Notes: a model not told the origin generated them from the sequence alone. A DNA stretch of 64,000 bases from CBDCUW01 sp963734865 (GCA_963734865.1 CAVTIV010000023.1:85188-149187); one strand, 5' to 3'; shown: positions 44,409 through 54,802, counted from the first letter of the stretch. Numbers and translations: made by a program.

Positions 44409-44777
44409 CTAGCGATATCGCCATTTGGCGTACGCCTTGGCGACACCATCACCCCAGTTGCCGTACCAGGTGTAGCCGCCCCGGCGTTCGCCGCCGATTT
44501 GTTCAATGTCGTATTTCACCACGCCGTCCCGGTCGCTGAAGATGGGGCGGTTCGACGGGATTTCATAGAATCTGGCCCACAGGGGCGAAGCTTTGTCGTC
44601 TCTGGTTAGGGCCGGTTCGGTCTGCCAGGAGAGAATGTTATTCCAAGCCTTCTGGCCGTCATCGCTGCGAAACCAGTCGTCCGGCTTACCGGCCAGATTC
44701 TCGGCAGGTGTGGCGGCGTGAAGTGATGCCGAAAGAGCGAAGAGGACGATGAACGTGAAGAGAATACGTTGAATCAT
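44409..44777 (-). pseudogene. Pectate lyase (PL10-type) with internal deletion
   Basis: The ATG at 44777 gives a signal peptide (MIQRILFTFIVLFALSASLHA), then the PL10 N-terminal block FRSDDGQKAWNNILSWQ. The next residues, TEPALTRDDKASPLWARFYE, belong to the extreme C-terminal block, which continues SNRPIFSDRDGVVKYDIEQIG and ends GGYTWYGNWGD. In pectate lyases of this family the two blocks are about 230-260 residues apart. The intervening catalytic core is missing, and the join is in frame. The 122-residue product cannot be active, but it shows that a pectate lyase stood here. Confidence 0.7.
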
Positions 44778-44793
44778 GATTGGATATCTTTCG

Positions 44794-45405
44794 TCATGGA
44801 CCAGTCCTCTTGAAATGAAATAACACGGCGCGGCTGGCGGGCGAGTCGAACACGAAGCGACCGCTGGCGTCAGTCGCCAGCAAAACTTTTTCTTTGGCGA
44901 TGGTGTCATCGCGGCTGACGGTCCATGTGCCGGCGGGAATGTGAATCAGCGGTACGCCGCAATCGAACAAGACCTGCGCCGCCGCGATGTCCTGCGTCAG
45001 ATTGAAGTCGCGGGCGTGCGGCCAATCGTGCGGATGCCCGCCAATCCAGACAACCACGACCCGCTCGGCGATCGACGGGTCGAGGATAAGTGCCGACGCG
45101 ATATTGGTCGCCGCTGCCAGTCCGTCTGCTGCGGATTTGGAGCGATGGTTCAAAAACGGCGCCGCACAAACCGCCTGCAGGTTGATACGGTCCGCTGACT
45201 GCAGCGAATACGCCAGCGCGAATTGATCATCCACTTCGTTGTACATGTCCGAATCGAGGACCATGTCGATACGTCCGGCTGGAGGAGCCAGGCGAACCTC
45301 ATCAGAAGCCACCGCCTGATCAGTCGCATCGTTGCCCTCGGCGTGTTGAGCGGCGCAACCGCAGACGAGTATGGCAACAACAGCGAACGGTTTCGTCGTG
45401 ATCAC
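44794..45405 (-). pseudogene. Nucleoside-hydrolase-like lipoprotein, internally deleted and with a foreign C-terminus
   Basis: The GTG at 45405 has AGAGG upstream and opens MITTKPFAVVAILVCGCAAQ (lipobox VCGC). The nucleoside hydrolase Asp cluster is present in modified form (IDMVLDSDMYNEVDDQFALAY), followed by CAAPFLNHRSKSAADG. The sequence then skips to ATNIASALILDPSIAERVVV with VWIGGHPHDWP, so about 60 residues are missing. After GVPLIHIP it turns into AGTWTVSRDDTIAKEKVLL and FDSPASRAVLFHFKR. That ending looks like the final beta strands of a secreted glycosidase, not of a nucleoside hydrolase. 203 residues, all in one frame. Confidence 0.55.
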
Positions 45406-45449
45406 TTGGGCCTCTTGAAGAAATAACTTTCCACGCAACCGCGAATTCG

Positions 45450-46881
45450 TCACCTGGTGGACAGCACTGCATCGCACGCGCGGCGGAGGAATTCCTCGTA
45501 ATCCCACTGGCCGCTGCCGCCGGTCTGGCGAGCGATGACCAGATCGAGACTGGGGACCAGCGCGATCAGTTGCCCGCCGCTGCCGGGCTTGTACCGCGCG
45601 TCGGCCGGGATGCCAGCGATGTGTTTGCCGCTGTCGGGGAAATGTTTGGCGGGCAGTTCCCAACCGAGCGTGAACACGGCCGGGTTCAGCTTCCAGCGCA
45701 TCTCGGGTGTCGTCACGTTGTGCGACGGTTGCGCGGTTTGCTCGACGAACCACCTGGGAATCACTTGTTTGTCGTTCCAACGGCCGTCGTGCAACATGCA
45801 ATAGCCGATCCGCGCCAGCTCGCGCCGGCAGGCCCAGTCCGTGCGACGGTTTGCGACCAACCTTGCCCCCTTCGTAGTATTGAAACCACCACTTCTCGAT
45901 CCCCAGCGGTTTGAACAACGCCTCGATAGCGAACTCGTCATACGGTTTCCCGGTGACCGTCTCGCAGACGAGCGACGCGTGTACCAGGGCGTGCGTCGAG
46001 TAGCCGCAGCCGGTGCCGGGATCGAAGGCGAGTTTTGCAGTGCGTCGATCGCCGCTGTGGCCGAGTATGTAATCCCACGTGCCGTCGTTTGCCGCGCCCA
46101 CCGCTTCCGGACAGATGCCCGACGTGTGATTGAGCAGTTGCTTGACGGTGATGTCTGCCTTGCGCGGATCGCTCAACGGCAGGGCCCAGGGGATGAAGTC
46201 AAACGCCTTGTCTTCGAACGTCATCCGGCGCGGCGTCAGTCCTTGTTGACTGCGCTCCGACGCGATCGCCAGGACCGTCGCACAGATCGCCTTCGAGACC
46301 GAAGCCACCCGGCGCGAGTCCGTCGCCGCGCTGTTGCCGCGTTCGACCTGCAAGACGATCGTGCCTCGGCGGATCACGACGGCGGCGAATGGGCGATTGT
46401 CCGACTTCAGCAACCACTCGCTCAGTTCGGCGATCTTCGCCTTGTCCATCCCGCCAATTGTTTCGATCTCGTCGTCTGTTTCCACGGCACGCCAACCGCC
46501 TTGCGATTCGGGCGGCGGGAAGTAGATCGTTGTGGAAGCGGACGAGGCAGGCTGATTCTCAATTGGCTCGCCTGACAGACAGAGCGTGAATGCATTCACG
46601 CCGTGCGCGGCGTAAGCCGGGATCGCCTTGATGAATTCGTCCGTGTTGGCGGCGGCGTCGAATTCCGGTCGCCGGCCGGACAAATCCTCCAACGTCGCGT
46701 TCACCATCCGCACGTTCATCAGCAAGCCTTCGCAGGGCGTGCCGGGATTCGTCGGCTGGCCGTTGATCAGCCAGCGATCCTGCGATATCGACACCTTCGT
46801 GTCCGCCAGGGTATGCGCCGATTGGCACATCAGCAGCGCGGCCAGCAATGCCCCCATCCGCTTCTTCGTCATTCCGCACAT
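45450..46881 (-). pseudogene. Glycosidase N-terminus fused to a beta-lactamase-fold hydrolase (frame broken)
   Basis: From ATG 46881 the frame encodes a signal peptide and a glycosidase-type N-terminus (WLINGQPTNPGTPCEGLLMN; AIPAYAAHGVNAFTLCLSGEP). It then switches to the N-terminus of a serine hydrolase (YFPPPESQGGWR, then SxxK in VASVSKAICATVLA, and VKQLLNHTSGICPEAVG, YSTHALVHASLVCE). The frame breaks near 45821-45827. The loss of a GC pair explains this, since the other frame continues RELARIGYCMLHDGRWNDKQ and ends DAVLSTR at 45450. The first join looks like a deletion between two neighbouring genes. Whether the fusion is expressed is unknown. Confidence 0.6.
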
Positions 46882-47084
46882 CGTCGATGTTCCTCAGTTG
46901 GTTTCACTTTGCCTGCCGCGAGAACTTCGCAGCTCGTGTTGCTCATGGATGGTTCCTGAATGACCGTGCATCGCTCGTGGCGAGTCAGAACCAATCGGCC
47001 AGTTGATTGATTGACACTATCCACGGATGGTCCCTCGTTGTCGCTCGCGGGTTGGAATCTTTCGCGTCACGAGAACTCCCTGCG

Positions 47085-49352
47085 TCATGGCCTAGCTCCG
47101 TGAGGCGACGACTTCAGCAGATTCTCAACGAACAAATGCAAATCCCCGCGCCAAGGTTTCGTGAAGATATCGATGTCGCCGTCGCCATCGATGTCGCCAC
47201 AGACCGATTCGTGCGTTCGCTGGCCGCGTTGGACAACATGCTCTTTCCAACTGCCGCCCTTGCCGTCAGCGTTCTCCCACAGGAACCAGACATGTTCGCC
47301 AACGGTCAGCGGCCCGCCGCCGGAGAAGATATCGACGTCGCTGTCGTTGTCGAAATCGGCGACGCAGATCGAATGAAAGTCTTGGTTGTGGCCGGTCTCT
47401 TTGATCAGATGCCGTTCCCAATCCTTGCCGTTGCCATGCAAGTTCTCGAACCAAGCAACGCGGCCATCGAGTACATCGCCTTCGGCTTGGATCAAGTCGA
47501 GGTCGCCATCGCGATCGACATCGACCAGCACGGCGCGGGTCTGAAGGCCCCACGGCCCTTCCTTGCCGAAGTCAAATGTCTTCCGCTCGATCCACGTCTC
47601 GCCTTTGCCATCCGCGTTCTCCAACCAGCGATCCAGCCGCGACACGTCCAGGTCGCCATCGCCGTCGATATCGCCGACCGCGATGCCACCGTGGCACTGC
47701 GGCTTTGTGACACCGAGCAGCTTGTGTTCGATCCAGTGCTTCGTTGGATCTTGCGGAATGCCGTACCAGAAGACGCCTGCTTTATCGAGTATCGAAACCA
47801 GATCGAGCTTTCCGTCGCCGTCGATGTCAGCCGCGAGATTATCGTGAGTCGGCGTCGCGCCGTTTTCAAACCTTTCCCAGCGAGCGACCTGGCACGGATT
47901 GCCCGGATTGCGAAACCAAGTGCCGCCTGAAACCTGGTCGACCCAGCCGTCTCCATCAACATCAAACGCCACACCGCCTACATCGGTCTTGGCTTTTTCG
48001 CCAATCAGATGCTGAACCCACTTATCAGTTCCCTGGTTCTCGAACCAAAAGACATCGCCGAACTGACGCCCAGAGATAAAATCGAGATCGCCGTCCTTAT
48101 CGACGTCCACCGCCGAGGTCTGGCCGAAACCGTTGCCGGTTGGCCGACCGATATCGTGAACACGAAAGCTCACACCAAGCGTCTCCCCGGCGTCGACCGC
48201 GACCTCGCCGTCCGTTCGCGACTCACCGACCAATCCCAGGAACTTGGACCACACCGCGTCGGAGATCTTGAGATCGTTCTGATCCAATCCCAACCGCACG
48301 ATCACCATGTTCCAATCGGGAATCACAAACAGTTTATTGTTGTTGTGGCCGCTGGCCGCGAAAGTGTTCGACGGTGCTGCGGGCCAGATGCGATTGCCAT
48401 CCGGCTGCACACCGTTGGTCCACCAGTTAAATCCGTACACGCCTCGTCCATCGATATTGCTTTCCGGATGCCCGAGCGGCGTCTCCGAGGGTACTTGCAC
48501 CGATGTAGCCGCGTCGACCCAGGCGGCGCTGATGAGTTGCTTGCCGTTCCAATTTCCCTTGTTCAGGAAGAGCTGACCGAGCCTCGCCATTTCGCGAGCC
48601 GAGATCGTAATATGTTTGCCCGAGTTGCCCGATCCGCCGTTGACCACGATTCCATCGACCGTGGCGAAATCGCCCCAATCCCAAGCTTTCGCGTTCATGC
48701 CAATTGGGTCAGCGATGCGTCGCTTGAAGAGCTTTTCTAGCGGCTCGCCCGCGGCTCGCGTCAGCACGAGGCCAAACATATTCATCGCCGAATCCCAGTA
48801 GGCGTACTTCGACCCCGGCGGCGTAAACAGCGGTTTGTCGAACGGCAGAAACGGCGTGCTGCTCGGCCCGTGCAGGTAACTCCCTTTCGGCTGGTCGCCG
48901 ACTGCTCGATACCCGGATGTCATGGTGGTGAAATGCCGCAGCGTCACGTCCGGGAAATGGGCAGCCAACTCGGGGACAAATTGTTTCGCCGGTGTATCGA
49001 GCGTGCATTTTCCGTCCTCGATCAGCAGTCCCAGCGTGGTGCTGGTGAACGATTTCGTGCATGACCAGATTCCATGCACCTTATCGATGTCATTTCCCTT
49101 CCACACCATCCGCCCTTCGCGGACGATCACCAATTCACGCACGCCATCGCGCCCCGAGTTCTGTTTAAGGTAATCGACAGCGGCCGCCAACTTCGTCGCG
49201 TCGAGCGATTGCGATTGGGGCGACGCCTGTTCCCAGTTCGTGCCTGGAAAGGTCATGTCTTCGGCTAGCGATGTCGTCGCAGCACATGATGCCCCAATGG
49301 CGAGCAACTCGAAGGCGATCCAACGGAGAAGGAACGAATCTGTAGCGAACAT
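47085..49352 (-). CDS. Serine hydrolase (beta-lactamase fold) fused to FG-GAP/VCBS propeller
   Basis: Start MFATDSFLLRWIAFELL at 49352, with AGAGG five bases upstream; 755 residues. Residues 1-360 are a beta-lactamase-fold serine hydrolase with SxxK in IWSCTKSFTSTTLG and the late ARLGQLFLNKGNWNGKQLISAAW. From about residue 385 at least seven FG-GAP/VCBS repeats follow, each with a calcium-binding-like DxDxDGDxD motif (AVDVDKDGDLDF; AFDVDGDGWVD; AADIDGDGKLDL; DIDGDGDLDV; DVDRDGDLDL; DFDNDSDVDI; DIDGDGDIDI). The two halves normally occur as separate planctomycete genes. A true fusion or a deletion join are both possible; the single open frame is intact. Confidence 0.75.
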   Translation of the reverse strand: MFATDSFLLRWIAFELLAIGASCAATTSLAEDMTFPGTNWEQASPQSQSLDATKLAAAVDYLKQNSGRDGVRELVIVREGRMVWKGNDIDKVHGIWSCTKSFTSTTLGLLIEDGKCTLDTPAKQFVPELAAHFPDVTLRHFTTMTSGYRAVGDQPKGSYLHGPSSTPFLPFDKPLFTPPGSKYAYWDSAMNMFGLVLTRAAGEPLEKLFKRRIADPIGMNAKAWDWGDFATVDGIVVNGGSGNSGKHITISAREMARLGQLFLNKGNWNGKQLISAAWVDAATSVQVPSETPLGHPESNIDGRGVYGFNWWTNGVQPDGNRIWPAAPSNTFAASGHNNNKLFVIPDWNMVIVRLGLDQNDLKISDAVWSKFLGLVGESRTDGEVAVDAGETLGVSFRVHDIGRPTGNGFGQTSAVDVDKDGDLDFISGRQFGDVFWFENQGTDKWVQHLIGEKAKTDVGGVAFDVDGDGWVDQVSGGTWFRNPGNPCQVARWERFENGATPTHDNLAADIDGDGKLDLVSILDKAGVFWYGIPQDPTKHWIEHKLLGVTKPQCHGGIAVGDIDGDGDLDVSRLDRWLENADGKGETWIERKTFDFGKEGPWGLQTRAVLVDVDRDGDLDLIQAEGDVLDGRVAWFENLHGNGKDWERHLIKETGHNQDFHSICVADFDNDSDVDIFSGGGPLTVGEHVWFLWENADGKGGSWKEHVVQRGQRTHESVCGDIDGDGDIDIFTKPWRGDLHLFVENLLKSSPHGARP

Positions 49353-49440
49353 TTCAACCTCTCGTAAAGTAGCGAAACTCACCACGAGTTATGTCGGTTT
49401 CGAAAATCATGGAAAACCTTGGCGACTTTCGCTAGCAACA

Positions 49441-52413
49441 CTAATTCGCTGTCGACAGCCGTCTGCCAGGAATCGGTCTCTCCAGCGATCCATCAGGCAA
49501 CTGCCAGCCGACCGCCAAACAGTCATCGACAGTGGCTTCCATCTGTAACGCTTCGATGTAGTAACGTTTGCCAGCTTCCAAGCGAACTGGTTTTGACTTT
49601 TGTTCTGGATACTTCTCCCACACGCGCGAAGGCGTCCAACGATTCATGTTGACGATGCGGGACTTCTTCGCCGGGTCCTCCGATGAACTCAGCCACAGTT
49701 CCGCGTAGTCGTCGGCGGCCATCCAGAAAACATAGTCGCCGGTTTGCGGCGGGTGGATGAAACCGCGAATGCGAGCGCCAAAGTTTTCCTTCCAGTTGAC
49801 TGGCGATTCAAAGCGTGTCAGCAATCCCGTCCCGGACGGTTTACTGGGAAAGTTCGCATGCTTGAGAAGGCTGGAGATCCCGTCTCCAGGCAAATCGAGC
49901 CAGAACTCTCGCTGTATCACGCCCGTGGGCAGTCCCTTCCTTTTCGCATCCTCGTCCTCGGTGCATAGAAACGCGACCAGATCTTGCAGCTTGACGCGAC
50001 CGAGTTTGTCGAAGCCGGTCGGCATCAAAGAAACCGAGTTGGCGCGAATGTCTTCGATCTCATTCCGATTGACTTGATGTAGCTTGGCCGCAGCATCGAC
50101 CAGCGTGATCTGCTTCTCGTCCGCCGACTGGATCAAGCCCGCCAGCGTCTGGCCGCTGTCTGTTTGCAACACGTAACTCACGTAGTCGGGGTTGATCGCG
50201 GCACTCGGTTCGACAATGTCTCGCAACACGGCTTCCGGCGAACGATGCACTGAGACGGTGAGATCGGCAGCTACTTTGCCGCCGCGACCTGCGAACGTAT
50301 GGCAGACCGCACAATTCGCCTCATCGCCGAAGAAGATTGCCCGGCCCTTGGCAGGATCACCGGCGATCAGTGTTTCGGTGGCATCGTCGTTTTCGTCCGT
50401 CGCGGGAGGGCGAATGGTCGGTGCCCAAGGTACGAACAGATGCTCCAGCCGCAACGGTCGTTCGTAGGGATCGAAGTCTGCGTGATACGACGCGTCGAAC
50501 AAAAAGGCGTCCTTCGTCGCGCCAGTCTGCACGATAATTTCCAGCGGCACTTCTTCGCTCGGCAGAACCTGCTCGCGACCGCCGCGAGGATGGCTTTCCA
50601 TGCGAGGCTGTTTGGCAGCGACAGCAAACTTAGCGACATATTGTGATCCCGATCGATCGGAACTCGTTTCAACGTCGCCGCACTTCATCTGGAATTGGCC
50701 GCTCCCTTCAAATCGCAGCGATACTTGATTGCCAGGAAGCAGCAACCGTGACCGCAACACAAGTTGACCTGGCTGTTGCAACAACGGACGCAACCGCTCG
50801 TGTTCCGCTGAACCGGCAGTGATCACATCAATCACATTGGAGTCAACATGTGGGAGCCAACCTCTCCATGTCGGTTCTGTATCGCCGCGTCGAGTCCATT
50901 CGCCCCAGACTCCACCGAGATCGAACGAGAGTTCAATCTCGCTTGCGGAGCCAGTACCATCTTTACTTGCTGACGCAACGCCCGGCAATGTCACGGCGTA
51001 ACGAGCACGCCAGGGTTGCCCGGTGGTTGTGATCGTGACGGTTCGACCGTCAGGCGAGACGCGCTGATCATGCACGGTCAACCGGCGACGCACCGCCGCT
51101 TTCTCTTGCTTGACCACGTCGTACCCGGGCCAGATCCATTCGTAGCGATCGCCCTCCCACACGTACTCGCCCATCTCGATCTTGGGCGTCTGCAATTGCT
51201 TGGCATCAATGGGTCGATCGAAGGCGATCTTGAATTCCAGCGGACTGGCGGGCCAGGCGGCAACCGGCTGAGGCCGGCTGCGATCGTAACTGATTTTATA
51301 TAGGTGTCCTTCGGCACCTGGCCCCGAGCCCCAGTCCGGTCGACCGCCGTGACATGTCACTAGCAAATCACCTGTCGGAGAAATCGCGACATCCGTTGGT
51401 AGCGACTCGAAGGCAGCGAACTGAACTTGTTTTCCAACATACCCGGCACGCGACTTCGCCAACGGAACGCGCCACAACTTGCCGCGCGAGAATCCCGTGA
51501 CGATGGCGTTGCCTTCCCACTGCGCGGGCCCAAACGGCTTGCGATGCGACCGCAGTTCGTTGAAGCGGAAGCCGCATGTCGATTGATGCTGCGGCGAAAA
51601 GCCAACGACTTCTGGTTCATCGACGACGTTTGGCAAATAGCTCGGATGGCGAAAGGGAAAGCCGTAGTGGCGGCCCGGAATCACGTGAAGCAATTCGTCG
51701 CGAGGATTGCCGCCTGGGAACCATGTGTCTCCTTCTTGATCGGTCGCGAACAAGTCGCCGTATTTGTTGATGTCCAGCCCGATTACAAATCGCAATCCGG
51801 TCGCGATGATCTCTCGATGTTTACGATTAGCGGAAACCTTTAAGACCGTTCCGCGTTCGCTTGCCATGTCGTACTGCGATCGGCCTTGGCTATCGAGCAG
51901 CCACGCCTTGTTGTACGACATACACCCCAGGCTGAAGTACAGATTCCCCTCTTTATCGATCGCGATTCCCGCCGCGTCGTTGCGAGTCTCGCTGTTGTGA
52001 GTTTCATTTACCCAACCCGAAATAATCGCTTCGCTCTTGTCGGCTCGTCCGTCACGGTCGGTGTCTCGCAACAACGCGATCTTGCCTCGCGAAGCAACAT
52101 ACACCCCTTCGTCCGTTACAAGCATTCCCACCGGCGTGAGCAAATCGCCGGCGGTCGACCAGAAGAGTTCCACCTTATCTTCAAGTCCATCACCGTCCGT
52201 GTCGGTCAGCACGTGGACGCGGCCATCGTAACCCGCCGCATACAAGCGGCCATCGGGACCATAGTCGACACTGTCGATGTTCGTCAGCGTGACTGGCAGA
52301 CGATCGACCTTCATACCTGGGACCAGCGTTTTCACTTGCGGCGTGTCCGCTCCTAACGCAACGCCATACGACAACGCGAGAGTCGCGGTCAGCAGGAGTG
52401 TTTTCAACGACAT
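49441..52413 (-). CDS. PVC-type propeller/cytochrome c protein with PA14-like C-terminus
   Basis: About 990 residues, start MSLKTLLLTATLALSYGVALG (an ATG 21 bases upstream is also possible). Residues 30-420 are a sorbosone/glucose dehydrogenase-like beta propeller (VDYGPDGRLYAAGYDGRV; DGLEDKVELFW; GRHYGFPFRHPSYLPN; LPTDVAISPTGDLLVTCHGG). A linker domain follows, then a haem-binding segment with CAVCHTFAGRGGKVAADLTV and later LMPTGFDKLGRVKLQDLVAFL. The last 140 residues resemble PA14 (FESPVNWKENFGARIRGFI; DYVFWMAADDYAELWLS). Such proteins are periplasmic oxidoreductase-like proteins typical of planctomycetes. The substrate is unknown, perhaps sugar derivatives. Confidence 0.8.
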   Translation of the reverse strand: MSLKTLLLTATLALSYGVALGADTPQVKTLVPGMKVDRLPVTLTNIDSVDYGPDGRLYAAGYDGRVHVLTDTDGDGLEDKVELFWSTAGDLLTPVGMLVTDEGVYVASRGKIALLRDTDRDGRADKSEAIISGWVNETHNSETRNDAAGIAIDKEGNLYFSLGCMSYNKAWLLDSQGRSQYDMASERGTVLKVSANRKHREIIATGLRFVIGLDINKYGDLFATDQEGDTWFPGGNPRDELLHVIPGRHYGFPFRHPSYLPNVVDEPEVVGFSPQHQSTCGFRFNELRSHRKPFGPAQWEGNAIVTGFSRGKLWRVPLAKSRAGYVGKQVQFAAFESLPTDVAISPTGDLLVTCHGGRPDWGSGPGAEGHLYKISYDRSRPQPVAAWPASPLEFKIAFDRPIDAKQLQTPKIEMGEYVWEGDRYEWIWPGYDVVKQEKAAVRRRLTVHDQRVSPDGRTVTITTTGQPWRARYAVTLPGVASASKDGTGSASEIELSFDLGGVWGEWTRRGDTEPTWRGWLPHVDSNVIDVITAGSAEHERLRPLLQQPGQLVLRSRLLLPGNQVSLRFEGSGQFQMKCGDVETSSDRSGSQYVAKFAVAAKQPRMESHPRGGREQVLPSEEVPLEIIVQTGATKDAFLFDASYHADFDPYERPLRLEHLFVPWAPTIRPPATDENDDATETLIAGDPAKGRAIFFGDEANCAVCHTFAGRGGKVAADLTVSVHRSPEAVLRDIVEPSAAINPDYVSYVLQTDSGQTLAGLIQSADEKQITLVDAAAKLHQVNRNEIEDIRANSVSLMPTGFDKLGRVKLQDLVAFLCTEDEDAKRKGLPTGVIQREFWLDLPGDGISSLLKHANFPSKPSGTGLLTRFESPVNWKENFGARIRGFIHPPQTGDYVFWMAADDYAELWLSSSEDPAKKSRIVNMNRWTPSRVWEKYPEQKSKPVRLEAGKRYYIEALQMEATVDDCLAVGWQLPDGSLERPIPGRRLSTAN

Positions 52414-52488
52414 CGCAGGGTCATGCATCGTCATGGCAGTTTCTTGGGTTGAAGTTCGCTGAGTGGCACTTTCTTCTGTAAACGGGAA

Positions 52489-53079
52489 TTAAACGGGAAT
52501 GTAGCGAGTTCCTTTGCCCGGCACGCGTGGCTTGGGCTTCAACGGGCCGCGAAAGTACCGCGTATCGAGCAGAATGATTTGCACACGCCGGCCAACCGGC
52601 CCGAACACCTTCGCATCGTAAACACTCTCGCGCTTGCGGCGAGGCGAATTGGTTGGTTCGTTGAAGAAGTCGAGAAACAATTTCTGCGACTCGACCTTCA
52701 TCGGATACTCCACACCGACATCGTCCGCACCGTAATCGTGGTCGTCCCACGTGGCCAGAATCGGGCAAGTTGCTAGGAGCTTTTGAAATCCCGGCTTGGC
52801 CGCCAACTCGTCATACTTTCCTCGCAGGACGTTCATGTCCTTCGAGTCGCCATAGATGTTGTCGCCGAGAAACAGAAACAGTTCGGGCTTGGCAGCTACG
52901 ATCGCATCCCAAATCGGCTGCGGCTGGTTCTGCCGAGCGCACGAGCCGAGTGCGATGCGCGACAGCGGTGCGTTGTTGTTGTCGTCCACTCCTTGGGCGT
53001 CGCAAGGATCTAAGCTCGCAGCAGTCCATACAGCGAGAAGCAGTAACATTTTGCGAAGCAAAGGGAAGGTCATCGACAT
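52489..53079 (-). pseudogene. PhoD-type phosphatase, truncated
   Basis: Start MSMTFPLLRKMLLLLAVW with signal peptide, then the PhoD/metallophosphatase N-terminal half: SRIALGSCARQNQPQPIWD, ELFLFLGDNIYGDSKD, CPILATWDDHDYGADD and IILLDTRYFRGPL. Reading stops after GKGTRYIPV, about 196 residues, while the family needs 330-350. The stop lies in a 10-base direct duplication (ATTCCCGTTT twice). Downstream, another frame ends KKVPLSELQPKKLP, which could be the original C-terminus. The middle, with further metal ligands, is therefore missing. Confidence 0.7.
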
Positions 53080-53105
53080 TTCCTCGGGAGACTCAATTGA
53101 ACAAG

Positions 53106-54802
53106 CTACTCAACAAACAGTACCCAATCATCGTCGGCGGGATTAGGTTGGCGTGGCAACTCACCACTGGCGACCTGCACATCCGCGCCCACAAACTCGC
53201 CGCTGCGTGGATTGAACCAACGCGCGGATCGCTCGGTGCCAGCGAGGGGCTTCACCTTTAGCTTCCGATCCGCGTTGCCGCGAGGTAGGTAAATGATCCA
53301 AGTCTTGCCGCCAATCGAAGCGGCCTGCGGTGGCGTGATATCGGATGCATTGGGCAGCGGGTTTGCTCTGCCATCGACTTGTAAGGCAGCTCGCAGTGGC
53401 TGAAGGTTCCACCAGTCGACGCTCGTCAGCAACGTTCGAGCGTGGCGAACTTGCTCCGAGCCTGGCAAGCGAACCGCTTGCGCCAGGGCACGGATTCTTT
53501 TGTCCTCTTGCCAGTTTCGCCTTGTGGGTCGCTTGGATCGAGAAACTGCCAGACGCCTTGCGAGCCGTATCCGTAGCCCGCCGCACCATTCAAGAACGCG
53601 GTCCAGATTTGCCAGCGTGTGTGATAGGCCGTTTCGACATCACCGGCTCGTTCGTAATACGACTCGGAACAAAACACCGGCATCGGGGGCTGGAGTTCGC
53701 GGTTTTCTTCCAGTCGCGTCACGATATTGAACAAACGATCGGTGGTTTGGCCTGTTTGGAGCCAATGATGATCCAGCCAGGCTTCGCCATGAAACGGCTT
53801 CGACGACTGCACGTTGTGCGGCGGTTTCCAGTTGATCTGGCCGCTGGGATGAATCGACAGCGGATGGTGAAACGGATTGTGCCGCTGAACTTCCTCTCCG
53901 ATCGCAGTGAAATCATCCGGCGTCCAACCACAGTCCTTGAAGGCATACTGATACTCGCCGCTCAAACTCCAGATCGCGTTGAACGCGCCGTACCGCACGG
54001 CACAGTAAACACTCATTCGCCGCGCGTCTTCAGGCGTGAACACACAGTGGTTCGTCTTGCCCCACCATGTCGCCGGGATCGCGGCGACAAAGCCGTGCTG
54101 CCACAACGCTTGCATACGCCTGTCGAGGAAGCGAAAGTGAGCCGGATTCAATTGCTTGGTTTCGATATCAACGTACGGCTTGCCACCTTCATTGCGATGA
54201 CCGAGCGAATCGGGGTAGTCGCCGTAGCCGTGAAAGTATTGCATCAAGATCGCGGAGAATCCTTTGGCTTTGCGATCAGCCAAATGCGTAAAGAATGGAC
54301 CGTCTTCATTCGCACCCAATCCGCAGCGTGCGGTGTTGCCGGCCCACAGCGTGTCGGCAAGCAGAAAGAACGGCATGCCATCGGCGTACTCGAAGTGCCG
54401 TTGATCGTCGGCAATGCGAACATGACCACGCAAGTTTGGGTTTTCTGCAACCTGATCCAAAGACGCCGCAATAACCTCGATTGTGCCCGACTTGCCGGCC
54501 AGTCCTGGGTCGGCCGACTCGCTGTGCCACGTCCACTTGCCTGGCTGCGGCAACGCAAAGCGAGCGACCCAGCGTCGATCACCATCCCAACATCCCTCAA
54601 CTCGCAATCCTTCCGAACCAACGTCGTGTTGGAACACGACGTGGACAGGAAACTCCCACCACGAGTGCTCTTGCTCGGCGATAATCGAAATCTCGTGTGG
54701 CTGCCAACAAAGCAGATGGGAAGTCTCCGCACGCACGATCGACGACGAGGAGAGAAGAATCGAGGCGAGTAGGAGTTTAGCGATGATGGATGGCAGACTC
54801 AT
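53106..54802 (-). CDS. Secreted DUF5060 / DUF4038 (apiosidase-like) glycosidase (frame broken)
   Basis: Start MSLPSIIAKLLLASILL with signal peptide. The Ig-like DUF5060 domain (EFPVHVVFQHDVGSEGLRV; QPGKWTWHSES) precedes the DUF4038 barrel: MPFFLLADTLWAGN, GFSAILMQYFHGYGDYPDS, GFVAAIPATWWGKTNHC, IWSLSGEYQYAF, FHHPLSIHPSG, MPVFCSESYYE. Near 53465-53471 one base is missing. With it, RKRFALPGSEQVRHARTLL leads into the C-terminal collagen-binding-like domain (WWNLQPLRAALQVDG; KTWIIYLPRGNADRKLKV; ARWFNPRSGEF). Corrected length is about 565 residues, complete for the family. Confidence 0.8.
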
